DNA of 64,000 bases from positions 2,262,734 to 2,326,733 of the forward strand of contig JABAQM010000001.1 in assembly GCA_019187105.1 (NCBI GenBank). Reading direction: 5' to 3'. Below the pieces are notes generated by a model. It saw nothing but the letters and a program-made list of their open reading frames with translations, had not been told where the DNA came from and searched no databases. Shown here piece after piece: positions 15,123-22,830 of this stretch. Numbering within the stretch: position 1 is the stretch's first letter; each line of letters begins with the position of its first letter. This DNA comes from Fimbriimonadaceae bacterium (GTDB lineage Bacteria; Armatimonadota; Fimbriimonadia; Fimbriimonadales; Fimbriimonadaceae). A program made the position numbers and the translations under genes.

Positions 15123-16658
15123 ATGGATGCGACTTGGATTGTCATGGCGTTTGCGGTCGGGTGGCTGGCCGGCCGGGTCGGGCTGCCGCCACTCGTGGGC
15201 TACCTTGGCGCCGGGCTCCTTCTCTCATCCCAGCGCTATGATCCGGGGCCGCTCGTGGGGCAGCTCTCCGACGTTGGCGTCGCTCTCCTCCTCTTCGTCG
15301 TGGGGCTCAAAGTTCGATGGCAATCGCTCGTCGGCCGCGAGGTCGTGGGAGTGGGCATCCTGCACTTTCTGCTTCTCGGCGCGCTTGGCACGCTCCTGAT
15401 GGCCGGCTTGGGACTGACCGGCAAGCCGGGGATGATCCTCGGGCTGTGCCTGGGGCTCTCCAGCACGGTCGTCACCATCAAGCTTCTGGAATCCCGATCG
15501 GAGCTCGGCGCATATCATGGCCGCGTCGCCGTCGGCATCCTCATTCTGCAGGACCTTCTCGCGATCGGTCTGCTGGTCTGGCTCGGCAGCAAAGCCATCT
15601 CTCCCGCCGCGTTGCTGCTGCTCGCAATTCCCCTTTCGCGTCCGCTCGTAGCCCAGATTCTCGAACGCTGCGGCCACAGCGAACTGATGCTGCTGTTCGG
15701 CATCGCAGCGGCTATCGGGGGAGCTTCTCTTGCCACATACCTTGGCATCTCGCCCGAGCTCGGAGCGCTTCTCGCCGGGATCGCCCTTGCCGGCCACGAA
15801 CGATCGAACGAACTGGCGAAGACTATCTGGGGCGTCCGGGAGCTGCTGCTCGTTGCTTTCTTCCTCCAGATCGGCATGATGGGTTTGCCGCCGAGCAGTG
15901 ACTTCGGAGCGGTCGCGCTGATCCTGCTTGCGGTTCCGGCAAAGGCCTATCTCTTCTTCGTGCTGTTCACCCGGTTTCGCTTAAGGTCGCGCACGGCATT
16001 TGTCGCCTCTACCGGTCTGGCGAGCTTCAGCGAATTTGCCCTTATCGTCGGGAATGCAGCCGCAGGCAACGGTGTCTTGCCGGAGAAGTGGGTGCCCATT
16101 CTCGGCCTGGCGACCCTGATCAGCATGGCCGTGGTCGCGCCGGTCAATCGCAATGTCCACACGCTGTACGAGCGCCTCGGCTCCTGGTTACGGAGATTCG
16201 AGCGCGGTGCGCTTCACGAGGAGCATGAACCCACCCACCTTGGTGCGGCCGATTGGGTGATTATCGGCATGGGGCGGACCGGAGGCGGTGCGTACAAGGC
16301 GCTCGAAGCGCAGGGCCATCGGCCAATCGGGCTCGATGCCGACCCTGCGAAGATCTCACGCAGTATTGCCAAGGGCCGCCGGGTGGTTTATGGCGATGCC
16401 GAAGACCCCGAGCTTTGGACGGGCCTCGATGTCGGGGGCATCCATGGCGTTCTCCTGACCCTGCCCGATCTTGAAGCCAAAGTCAGGGCAATCCGGTATC
16501 TGCGGGCTCGCGGGTTCACCGGCATCATTGCGGCGACAACGCTTTACAACGAAGAGGATCCGATCATGCTCCGACATGGTGTCGATATCCTGGTTCATCC
16601 CTTTGCCGGCGCCGGCGAGCGTCTGGCCCAAGAGGCGATGCAGGCGGTGAAGGCTTAA
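15123..16658 (+). CDS. CPA2 family cation:proton antiporter with RCK domain (KefB-like)
   Basis: This inner-membrane antiporter exchanges a monovalent cation (K+ or Na+) for protons. The 511-residue protein has 12 or so hydrophobic segments through residue 355, with LGAGLLLSSQ and the LGLSSTVVTIKLLES motif typical of CPA2 (Kef-type) transporters. The C-terminal 130 residues form an RCK/TrkA-N Rossmann domain (VIIGMGRTGGGAYKALEAQG, then GDAEDPELW), which binds nucleotides and gates transport. Substrate preference cannot be read. It stands alone, downstream of the divergent capsid operon. Confidence 0.88.
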   Translation: MDATWIVMAFAVGWLAGRVGLPPLVGYLGAGLLLSSQRYDPGPLVGQLSDVGVALLLFVVGLKVRWQSLVGREVVGVGILHFLLLGALGTLLMAGLGLTGKPGMILGLCLGLSSTVVTIKLLESRSELGAYHGRVAVGILILQDLLAIGLLVWLGSKAISPAALLLLAIPLSRPLVAQILERCGHSELMLLFGIAAAIGGASLATYLGISPELGALLAGIALAGHERSNELAKTIWGVRELLLVAFFLQIGMMGLPPSSDFGAVALILLAVPAKAYLFFVLFTRFRLRSRTAFVASTGLASFSEFALIVGNAAAGNGVLPEKWVPILGLATLISMAVVAPVNRNVHTLYERLGSWLRRFERGALHEEHEPTHLGAADWVIIGMGRTGGGAYKALEAQGHRPIGLDADPAKISRSIAKGRRVVYGDAEDPELWTGLDVGGIHGVLLTLPDLEAKVRAIRYLRARGFTGIIAATTLYNEEDPIMLRHGVDILVHPFAGAGERLAQEAMQAVKA

Positions 16659-16689
16659 ATCCCGAAGCGAGATTTCGCGTTTTCTCTTC

Positions 16690-17640
16690 TTAGCCGCCGG
16701 TGGTTGGTGGGGTCGGCGATCCAGTCGTCGCATCGCCCACCGGCTCCGGTTCGGCCAGGGGCCAGTTCTCCGGCAACAAGTGGTCGGCCACCGGTTGCCG
16801 CAGCACGCCGTTGTCGCGCGGAAGCGCATCGAACGCCTCGCGCTTCACATCGGCCGCGCTCACGCTTTGGCCATCGCGGGTCACGTAAATCAGCACCCGC
16901 GGGATGTCCACCAGCCGTTCCAGGACGGAAACAATAGTCCGTGCCGACAAATCGCGTTCCTCGTCAATTGGAAGCTTGCGAAGGGTGATGTGCACGGCCC
17001 GGGTCGACGGATTGATGCGAATCTCCTGGATATGCTGCCGGTCGGCCAGTTCCAGGGCCTCTCGAATGTCGAGTTCGGTCGAGGCCTTCAAGGCGGGTTT
17101 GGCATCGGGGTCCTCGGAGGAGTTCCCTGAGGTTGCCTCGGGTACTTCAGGCGCCATGCGGGCGGCAGGGGGCGATGCGGGAATTTCGATGCGCGGGGAT
17201 CGAATCACCAGGGGTTGCGTGTCGGAATCGCGCATTTTCCGGCCGATCAGGTAGGCAAGGGCGATGACGAAAAGGACGAAGAGGCCCAGCAGGGTCGGAA
17301 ACAGGTATTGGTTCGGACCCCGGTTGACGGGTACGCCGATTTGCTGCTCGGCGGAAGCGATTTCCTCAACGGCCTTGGCGGCAATCAAGCCATCCAGCTT
17401 CTTTCGAGCCTTGACCGAATGGGGATCGATGTCCAAGGCGATGCGATACCAATCCTCGGCCTGCCTCATGTCGCCTGCTTCCGCACAGATATCGCCCATG
17501 AGCAGGTTCGCGGTCTCGTTCTCCGGCGCCTTCCTGAGCACGGCTAGACAATGATCCTTGGCTGCGTCGAAGTCACCGCGCATGCGCAGGACGTTGACGC
17601 GCGCCAAATCCGGGTCCAGATCGTAATGCGTCGGTTCCAT
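16690..17640 (-). CDS. TPR-containing single-pass membrane protein
   Basis: The 316-residue product has two TPR-like repeats (residues 10-85; NLLMGDICAEAGDMRQAEDW), a transmembrane helix near 113-135 (LFPTLLGLFVLFVIALAYLI), a Pro/Ala-rich linker, and a conserved-looking alpha/beta region near 185-260 with REALELADRQHIQEIRINPS. The function is not recognised. It starts 2 bases after the dut stop codon, so the two are co-transcribed, but a link to nucleotide metabolism is not evident. Confidence 0.72.
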   Translation of the reverse strand: MEPTHYDLDPDLARVNVLRMRGDFDAAKDHCLAVLRKAPENETANLLMGDICAEAGDMRQAEDWYRIALDIDPHSVKARKKLDGLIAAKAVEEIASAEQQIGVPVNRGPNQYLFPTLLGLFVLFVIALAYLIGRKMRDSDTQPLVIRSPRIEIPASPPAARMAPEVPEATSGNSSEDPDAKPALKASTELDIREALELADRQHIQEIRINPSTRAVHITLRKLPIDEERDLSARTIVSVLERLVDIPRVLIYVTRDGQSVSAADVKREAFDALPRDNGVLRQPVADHLLPENWPLAEPEPVGDATTGSPTPPTTGG

Positions 17641-17642
17641 CC

Positions 17643-18074
17643 CTATTTGCCTGTACTACCAAATCCCCCGCTGCCGCGTTCCGAAGCCGTTAGCCCTTCG
17701 GTCAAGTTCCATTCGATCCGCGTCACCGGGCAAAGCACCAGTTGAGCGATGCGATCGCCCATTTTAAGTTCGACTGCCTCTGATCCCAAATTGATCGCTA
17801 AAATTCCGATTTCACCGCGATAATCCGAGTCGATCGTGCCCGGGGAGTTGACCAAGGCAATACCGTGCTTGTAGGCCAAGCCCGACCGCGGGCGAACCTG
17901 GATTTCGTAACCATCCGGTATTTCAACGCGGATACCCGTCCGAATCAACTGACGCTCCATAGGCTGCAGAGACACGTCCTCAAGGGCGCAGACATCCATG
18001 CCGGCGCTGCCTCCTGTTTGATATTCGGGAAGAACGGCTCCCGGTTCCAGGGTGATTCGAACCTCGACTGCCAT
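17643..18074 (-). CDS. dut: dUTP diphosphatase
   Basis: The enzyme hydrolyses dUTP to dUMP and pyrophosphate, keeping uracil out of DNA. All five trimeric-dUTPase motifs are present in 143 residues: AGMDVCAL, RPRSGLAYKHG, GTIDSDYRGEIG with catalytic-type aspartate, GDRIAQLVL, and the C-terminal RGSGGFGSTG arm. ATG at 18074 is chosen: it begins the conserved domain and has a TAGCAT -10 box 8 bases upstream; a longer frame to 18119 would run through that promoter. Confidence 0.95.
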   Translation of the reverse strand: MAVEVRITLEPGAVLPEYQTGGSAGMDVCALEDVSLQPMERQLIRTGIRVEIPDGYEIQVRPRSGLAYKHGIALVNSPGTIDSDYRGEIGILAINLGSEAVELKMGDRIAQLVLCPVTRIEWNLTEGLTASERGSGGFGSTGK

Positions 18075-18082
18075 TGAATTGG

Positions 18083-18088
18083 ATGCTA
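18083..18088 (-). promoter_or_regulatory. -10 box TAGCAT of the dut promoter
   Basis: TAGCAT on the minus strand lies 8 bases before the dut ATG at 18074. With the opposing TATAAT at 18095-18100 it sits in a 33-base divergent intergenic region, so both -35 regions must lie inside the coding sequence of the opposite gene. Confidence 0.55.
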
Positions 18089-18094
18089 CCGCCG

Positions 18095-18100
18095 TATAAT
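18095..18100 (+). promoter_or_regulatory. Consensus -10 box TATAAT, leaderless promoter of pxpBAC
   Basis: A perfect TATAAT lies 7 bases before ATG at 18108. The in-frame ATG at 18099 falls inside this box, so 18108 is the more likely start, with a leaderless transcript. Confidence 0.7.
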
Positions 18101-18107
18101 GCTCGCC

Positions 18108-18752
18108 ATGCGGGTGCACCAGATCAGCGAGACCTTTACGCTCCTGACCGATGTCAAAGGACGCCCTTGGCAGCTAGCCGACGCCATTCAGAGGCGGTTT
18201 CGACGCGCTGGCGTGCAGGAGGTCGTAGCCTCGTATCGCTCAATCGGCGTTTACACGGATCACGGGGTCGAGATCGACTTTTCGACCGTGGATGTCTCGG
18301 ATTTGCCGCTCATGGACGAGGCAAAGATCCACCGGATTCCGATCTGCTACGAGTTGGGGCAAGACCTGGACGAGGTGTGCCGAATCTGCAATTGTGGGAG
18401 GGAGAACTTCATTTCTGCCCACCTTAATGCCACTTACCGCTGCTATGCAGTGGGTTTCCAGCCAGGTTTTCCATATTTAGGCTATGTTCCGTCGCAGATT
18501 GCCGGCGTTAAGCGGCTTGATAGGCCACGTGATCGGGTTCCGGCCGGATCAATTGGCATTACAATGGGCCAATGCGGCATTTATCCAGCCGAAATGCCGG
18601 GCGGGTGGCGTCTGGTAGGGCGCACCCCCTGCAAAATTGTGGACCTTGAGGCGAAATGGTTCCCTGTATCGGCGGGAGACGAGGTGGTTTTCGAGCGGAT
18701 CAGCGAACTCGCTTACCGTGAGCGATTGGGAGAGAGGCTCGGAGATGCCTAA
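18108..18752 (+). CDS. pxpB: 5-oxoprolinase subunit B
   Basis: This is the KipI/PxpB subunit of the prokaryotic three-part 5-oxoprolinase, which cleaves 5-oxoproline to glutamate using ATP. The 214-residue protein has the family signature GFQPGFPYLGYVP, the region PAGSIGITMGQCGIYPAEMP, and GGWRLVGRTP. It heads the pxpB-pxpA-pxpC operon and overlaps pxpA by 8 bases. The start at 18108 is preferred because ATG at 18099 lies within the -10 box. Confidence 0.94.
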   Translation: MRVHQISETFTLLTDVKGRPWQLADAIQRRFRRAGVQEVVASYRSIGVYTDHGVEIDFSTVDVSDLPLMDEAKIHRIPICYELGQDLDEVCRICNCGRENFISAHLNATYRCYAVGFQPGFPYLGYVPSQIAGVKRLDRPRDRVPAGSIGITMGQCGIYPAEMPGGWRLVGRTPCKIVDLEAKWFPVSAGDEVVFERISELAYRERLGERLGDA

Positions 18753-19422
18753 TATCGACCTCAATGTCGACGCCGGCGAAGGTGTCGGCAACGAGTCCCA
18801 GATTTTCCCGCTGGTGAGCTCGGCCAATATCGCTTGCGGCGCCCACGCCGGCAGTCTCCCGATCGCCCTCGAGGCCGCAGAATTGGCAGCATCCGTCGGA
18901 CTGCGCATCGGCTGCCATCCTGGATTTCCGGACAAAGCAGGTTTTGGCCGCCGTGAGCCCGGGGATGGCTGGACGCTGGCGCCGGATGCAATCTGGGACA
19001 GCCTGGTCATGCAGCTTGAGTCGATCGTCGATCGCTCGCGCTATCTGAAGCCGCACGGCGCGCTGTATAACCTCGCCACCGAACCGGGACAGGCCGCCGC
19101 ATGGGTCGAGGGTCTGATCGAGCGGTTTCGGCTGCCGTTGATGGGATTGCCCGGAACCTACCACGAAGCAATTGCGCGCCACGGCTTCATCCGCGAAGGC
19201 TTCGCCGACCGCCGCTACACGGCCGACGGAAGGCTTACGCCGAGATCGGAGCCGGGAGCCGTCTTTCATGAGCCCGATCAAATTGCCGCAGGCGTGCTCT
19301 CACTAGCGGAACGGGTTGACTCGATCTGCATTCACGGCGACCACGAGCATGCGGTGGAAACCGCCGCACTGGTGCGGCGAACCCTCGAAAAAGCAGGATG
19401 GACGATCAGCGCCGAACGATAA
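18745..19422 (+). CDS. pxpA: 5-oxoprolinase subunit A (LamB/YcsF family)
   Basis: PxpA is the LamB/YcsF-family subunit of 5-oxoprolinase. The 225-residue product has the start IDLNVDAGEGVGNE, ANIACGAHAG, GCHPGFPDKAGFGRR, YLKPHGALYN and CIHGDHEHAVE, the full set of conserved histidine- and aspartate-rich motifs. It is a little shorter than the usual 240-250 residues. ATG at 18745 begins the conserved sequence, with a GGAG 2-3 bases before it and the pxpB end overlapping. It overlaps pxpC by 25 bases. Confidence 0.94.
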   Translation: MPNIDLNVDAGEGVGNESQIFPLVSSANIACGAHAGSLPIALEAAELAASVGLRIGCHPGFPDKAGFGRREPGDGWTLAPDAIWDSLVMQLESIVDRSRYLKPHGALYNLATEPGQAAAWVEGLIERFRLPLMGLPGTYHEAIARHGFIREGFADRRYTADGRLTPRSEPGAVFHEPDQIAAGVLSLAERVDSICIHGDHEHAVETAALVRRTLEKAGWTISAER

Positions 19423-20273
19423 CCATCGAGCGGGTGTTCGGTTCCGCCCGAATGGTGCAAGAGAGGACGGAGAACCTGCGGCGGTACGGCGTGCCACCGG
19501 GAGGACCGTTCGATTCCCATGCGTTTGGGCTGCTAAAGGGGCTGCAGCGGTTACCTGATAGCGCGTTTCTCATCGAGCTTTCCGGAGCGGCGCTTGACCT
19601 TGTCGTCGGCGAGCCCTGCAGCCTCGTGCAGTTCGGCGCCCGTATGAACTGGAGTCTCGATGGCATCCCCCTCGCGGCGGATGTCATCCATATCACCAGG
19701 CCCGGCAGGTTGTGCCTTCAGGGTCCGGCCAGCGGCTGGACCACCTATCTATCGGTACCCGGTGGGTGGCCGGCAGCCCAGAACCTGACGCCGGGCACGA
19801 CCCTGGATGGCAGCCTCGCGAGCGGACGGGAAATTGCATGGCGACGGGAGGGCGTCACCTCGTCCCTTCGCGTTACGCCCTGCCTTTACCATGATGAAGC
19901 CCCCGACCAACTATCCGGCTTCCGAACTGTTTCCTTGAAGAGCAACCGTCGCGGGATAATCCTTGAGGCAGAAGGGCAGCAGCCGTCTGGTTTGGAGTCG
20001 ATCGAGAGCGTGCCTGTCGATGTGGGACTCGTGCAGCTGACTCCGGATGGCACCCTGATCATCGTCGGACCAGATGGGCCCACGATCGGGGGCTATCCCC
20101 CCGTCGCAAGTGTGATCGCAGCCGACCTGCATCTGCTGGGCCAGCTTCGGCCCGGCACTCTGTTGAGGATGGAACTGGTGACCTCCAATGCGGCCAAGGC
20201 AGCTTATGTGGAACGTCAGGAGGAATTCGGCCGGAGGCTCGCTAGTCTCCGTCGGCTTGTGGCGGATTCGTAA
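19398..20273 (+). CDS. pxpC: 5-oxoprolinase subunit C
   Basis: This is the KipA/PxpC (biotin-dependent carboxyltransferase-like) subunit. In 291 residues it shows RRYGVPPGGPFDSHAF near the N-terminus, ELSGAALDLVV, the ARMNWSLDG segment, SVPGGW, and the C-terminal IIVGPDGPTIGGYPPVASVI motif. It ends the pxpBAC operon, and its 3' end overlaps the convergent metallopeptidase gene by 32 bases. The three subunits together complete 5-oxoproline salvage or detoxification. Confidence 0.93.
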   Translation: MDDQRRTITIERVFGSARMVQERTENLRRYGVPPGGPFDSHAFGLLKGLQRLPDSAFLIELSGAALDLVVGEPCSLVQFGARMNWSLDGIPLAADVIHITRPGRLCLQGPASGWTTYLSVPGGWPAAQNLTPGTTLDGSLASGREIAWRREGVTSSLRVTPCLYHDEAPDQLSGFRTVSLKSNRRGIILEAEGQQPSGLESIESVPVDVGLVQLTPDGTLIIVGPDGPTIGGYPPVASVIAADLHLLGQLRPGTLLRMELVTSNAAKAAYVERQEEFGRRLASLRRLVADS

Positions 20274-21339
20274 CCACGAGCTTGGTCGTGGCGACCTTGA
20301 CCTGCACCCAATTGCCTTGCCGCTTGACCGCAGAGGCGCCCGTCACCTTGCCCTTGGCGGGTAGTGGAATCCAGATCGATCGGCCCTTCCACTTCGTCGG
20401 CAGCTTGACGTCCCACGTAGCGAGCTCGGCGGCCGCATCCGCGACCGCGCGAAGGTAATCGACAGCGGCTTGGGACCCGGTGAGCGTCAGTGAGCGGCCA
20501 AACGCTGAATCGGGAAGCAACAGGTCGGCATAGAGCGCCAGTCCAATATAGTCGTCCATGGCCGCCGCCGACTTCTCCTTTAGCCTCAATGCGGGGCCAA
20601 CCTCGGACGCTCGTGCAATCAGTGGATCGACGTGTTTGGCGACATAGCCGGCCAAGCCTTCGGCGGTGGCGCCCATGGCATCGCTTGGCTTCAGCCAGCC
20701 ATCGGCAAGCGCTTGGGCGAGCCAGCTCATGTAGAGCTTCTCGCCAAGAAAGCCGTTTGCCCAAGTCTCGGGCGCGTCGAATTGCCCGACCGCGGGCAGG
20801 GTGGCGTGCCCATATTCATGGGCGATCTCACGGGCCATCTCGACCGGGTCGGTAAAGCCGTTGAGGTCGTAGATGTAGATCGTATTGACGCGCACCGCAT
20901 TCCCGGCTTCGATATCCTCGTCAAAGAGCTGCTCGCCGCCGGCCTTGCCACCCCATGCCAGGTAAACGTCCACCATGCTGTGGAAGAATGCCGGGTTGTG
21001 GTCGATCCGCATCCGCTGGATGTTGAAGTCCCATAGCCGCGCCAGCATGACTGCAACCATCTGGGCCCGATCGCCCTCCTGCTTGCGTTCCTGGCTGAAG
21101 ATGCGAAACCGCGCCCGATAGGGCTCGCCGTCCTGATCGGTCGGTCGAAGCAGCACATTCACGAGCCACTCGAACTGCCAATCGTGTTTGGGCGAGATTT
21201 TTGGCGGCTCGATCTTCTTGAGCGGCGTGTGGATATAGACACGCTTGGCGCCTTCCCGGCCGGTGAGGATGCGGATGCTGGCGGCAGGCTGGGCGTCCTG
21301 TGAAGAAAGTACAGTGGCGGCCAGCAGCGCCAGAACCAT
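20242..21339 (-). CDS. Putative secreted zinc metallopeptidase (HEYGH)
   Basis: The 365-residue product has an N-terminal signal peptide (MVLALLAATVLSSQDAQ) and an EIAHEYGHATLP motif (about nt 20804-20829), the HExxH zinc-binding signature. The rest has no family I recognise, and a third zinc ligand is not assigned. The start at 21339 is preferred over 21393: it begins the signal peptide, has a GAGGGA Shine-Dalgarno-like sequence upstream, and lies 2 bases after the trxB stop, so it forms an operon with trxB. Confidence 0.75.
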   Translation of the reverse strand: MVLALLAATVLSSQDAQPAASIRILTGREGAKRVYIHTPLKKIEPPKISPKHDWQFEWLVNVLLRPTDQDGEPYRARFRIFSQERKQEGDRAQMVAVMLARLWDFNIQRMRIDHNPAFFHSMVDVYLAWGGKAGGEQLFDEDIEAGNAVRVNTIYIYDLNGFTDPVEMAREIAHEYGHATLPAVGQFDAPETWANGFLGEKLYMSWLAQALADGWLKPSDAMGATAEGLAGYVAKHVDPLIARASEVGPALRLKEKSAAAMDDYIGLALYADLLLPDSAFGRSLTLTGSQAAVDYLRAVADAAAELATWDVKLPTKWKGRSIWIPLPAKGKVTGASAVKRQGNWVQVKVATTKLVVTNPPQADGD

Positions 21340-21341
21340 GG

Positions 21342-22277
21342 CTAGTGTCCCTCGTGCTCGAGAAAGCGCTCCGCGTCGATTGCGGCCATGCATCCAGTAC
21401 CGGCCGCCGTGACCGCTTGCCGATAGTAGCTGTCGGCCACATCGCCACAGGCGAAGACCCCGGGGATCTTAGTCTTGGTCGAGTGCGGCTCAACCTTCAA
21501 ATAGCCGACTTCATCCATCTCCAGCTTCCCTTTGAACAGGTCACTGTTCGGCTTGTGGCCGATCGCGATGAAGACGCCGCCAATTGGCATCTCGCGAGTC
21601 TCGTCGCTGATCGTGTCGCGCAGTCGCACACCCGTTACCTTTTTGACCGGCTCGGTATCACCGAGAATCTCGTCGAGGGCCGAATTCCAGACGACCTCGA
21701 CTTTCGGGTTGTTGAGCACCCGGTCCTGCATGATCTTGCTCGCACGGAACTCGTTCCTTCGGTGAACGAGAAACACCTTGTTGCAGTGGCGGGTCAGGTA
21801 GTTGGCTTCCTCCATAGCGGTGTCGCCTCCGCCGACGACGATGACGTCCTTGCCTCGGAAGAAGAAGCCATCGCACGTGGCGCAGGCGCTGACGCCGAAT
21901 CCTCCGAACGTCACTTCCGACGGGAGTCCCAACCACTTCGCGCTGGCACCGGTCGCGATGATGACAGTGCGCGCCTCGACTTCATGGTCAGGCGACTTGA
22001 TCCTGAACGGCCGCTGGCACAGATCGACCTCGGTCACTTCTTGATGGACGATTTCGGTGCCGAAGCGCTCCGCCTGCTTCTGAAAAAGCTCCATCATCTC
22101 GGGGCCGAGAATGCCTTCCGGAAAGCCGGGGTAATTCTCGACATCGGTCGTGATCATGAGCTGGCCGCCTGGCTCGAGGCCCGAGAAGAGCATGGGCTCA
22201 AGGCTGGCGCGCGACGCATAAAGGGCAGCCGTGTATCCGGCCGGACCGGAGCCGATAATGACGACGTTTCGAACCAT
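21342..22277 (-). CDS. trxB: Thioredoxin reductase
   Basis: TrxB passes electrons from NADPH through FAD to thioredoxin. The 311-residue protein has the FAD-binding IIGSGPAGYTAALYASRA, the redox-active CATC pair (C132, C135 in ACATCDG), the NADPH-binding VIVVGGGDTAMEEA followed by HRRNEFRA, and the C-terminal FAD motif GVFACGDVAD. ATG at 22277 begins the family consensus; the upstream in-frame sequence is low-complexity G/C repeat and is not coding. Confidence 0.95.
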   Translation of the reverse strand: MVRNVVIIGSGPAGYTAALYASRASLEPMLFSGLEPGGQLMITTDVENYPGFPEGILGPEMMELFQKQAERFGTEIVHQEVTEVDLCQRPFRIKSPDHEVEARTVIIATGASAKWLGLPSEVTFGGFGVSACATCDGFFFRGKDVIVVGGGDTAMEEANYLTRHCNKVFLVHRRNEFRASKIMQDRVLNNPKVEVVWNSALDEILGDTEPVKKVTGVRLRDTISDETREMPIGGVFIAIGHKPNSDLFKGKLEMDEVGYLKVEPHSTKTKIPGVFACGDVADSYYRQAVTAAGTGCMAAIDAERFLEHEGH

Positions 22278-22326
22278 GGGGACGAGAGAAGCGTACCTCT
22301 GGGAATCGGGCCGGGTATCGGTGACC

Positions 22327-22343
22327 GGGGACGGGGTACCGGG
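22327..22343 (+). repeat. Left 17-bp inverted repeat flanking the S23 gene
   Basis: GGGGACGGGGTACCGGG is a perfect reverse complement of 22788-22804. The pair brackets the four-helix-bundle gene at 22391-22765. The adjacent 22300-22380 stretch holds further imperfect GGTA/GGGG iterations. Confidence 0.8.
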
Positions 22344-22390
22344 GCCGGGGAGGACCCGGAGGCGGGTAACGGGGAACGTCATTGTGGTAG

Positions 22391-22765
22391 ATGGGACGAA
22401 TGGGAAAAATTGGAAGCTACCGAGAGCTTGAGGTTTGGCAGATGGCCATGGACGTGGCCGCCATGGTTTACGAACTCACACGCCAGTTACCGAAGGAGGA
22501 ACTTTATGGGTTGTCTGCCCAAATGCGCCGGGCTGCCATTTCCATTCCGGCAAACATTGCCGAAGGATACGCTAGGCGAACCCGCAAAGAGTACTTACAG
22601 TTTCTATCGATCGCAGCCGGTAGCCAGGCAGAACTGAAGACGCTACTCCTTCTAGCTGATAGGCTCTACTTGGGTAACAATCGTGGACCATGTCATGCTG
22701 CTGTTGATCGTATCTCGATGATGCTCACACGCTTGCGACAGGCCCTTTCCGAGCCCTCATCGTAA
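22391..22765 (+). CDS. Four-helix-bundle protein (S23/IVP family)
   Basis: The 124-residue product belongs to the four-helix-bundle family first known from proteins encoded in 23S rRNA intervening sequences (S23), related to the Avd accessory of diversity-generating retroelements. Diagnostic stretches are YRELEVWQMAMDVAAMVYEL, GLSAQMRRAAISIPANIAEG and RKEYLQFLSIAAGSQAELKT. Such proteins bind nucleic acid; the role of stand-alone copies is unknown. The gene sits alone between perfect 17-bp inverted repeats. ATG at 22400 is an alternative start. No reverse transcriptase is nearby. Confidence 0.88.
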   Translation: MGRMGKIGSYRELEVWQMAMDVAAMVYELTRQLPKEELYGLSAQMRRAAISIPANIAEGYARRTRKEYLQFLSIAAGSQAELKTLLLLADRLYLGNNRGPCHAAVDRISMMLTRLRQALSEPSS

Positions 22766-22787
22766 CCACAGTCGATTCGCCCCGGTA

Positions 22788-22804
22788 CCCGGTACCCCGT
22801 CCCC
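22788..22804 (-). repeat. Right 17-bp inverted repeat flanking the S23 gene
   Basis: CCCGGTACCCCGTCCCC is the perfect reverse complement of 22327-22343, placed 22 bases after the S23 stop codon and just before the -10 box of the next gene. The element between the outer ends is 478 bp. Confidence 0.8.
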
Positions 22805-22815
22805 GCTCGTCAAAG

Positions 22816-22821
22816 TAGACT
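22816..22821 (+). promoter_or_regulatory. Possible -10 box TAGACT
   Basis: TAGACT lies 9 bases before the ATG at 22831, with no Shine-Dalgarno sequence between, matching the leaderless pattern of this window. Confidence 0.45.
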
Positions 22822-22830
22822 CCGACGCGG

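Noticed and set aside
18099-18107. ATG at 18099 as the pxpB start
   Set aside because: It lies inside the TATAAT box; the ATG at 18108 is 7 bases after the box and begins the conserved sequence.
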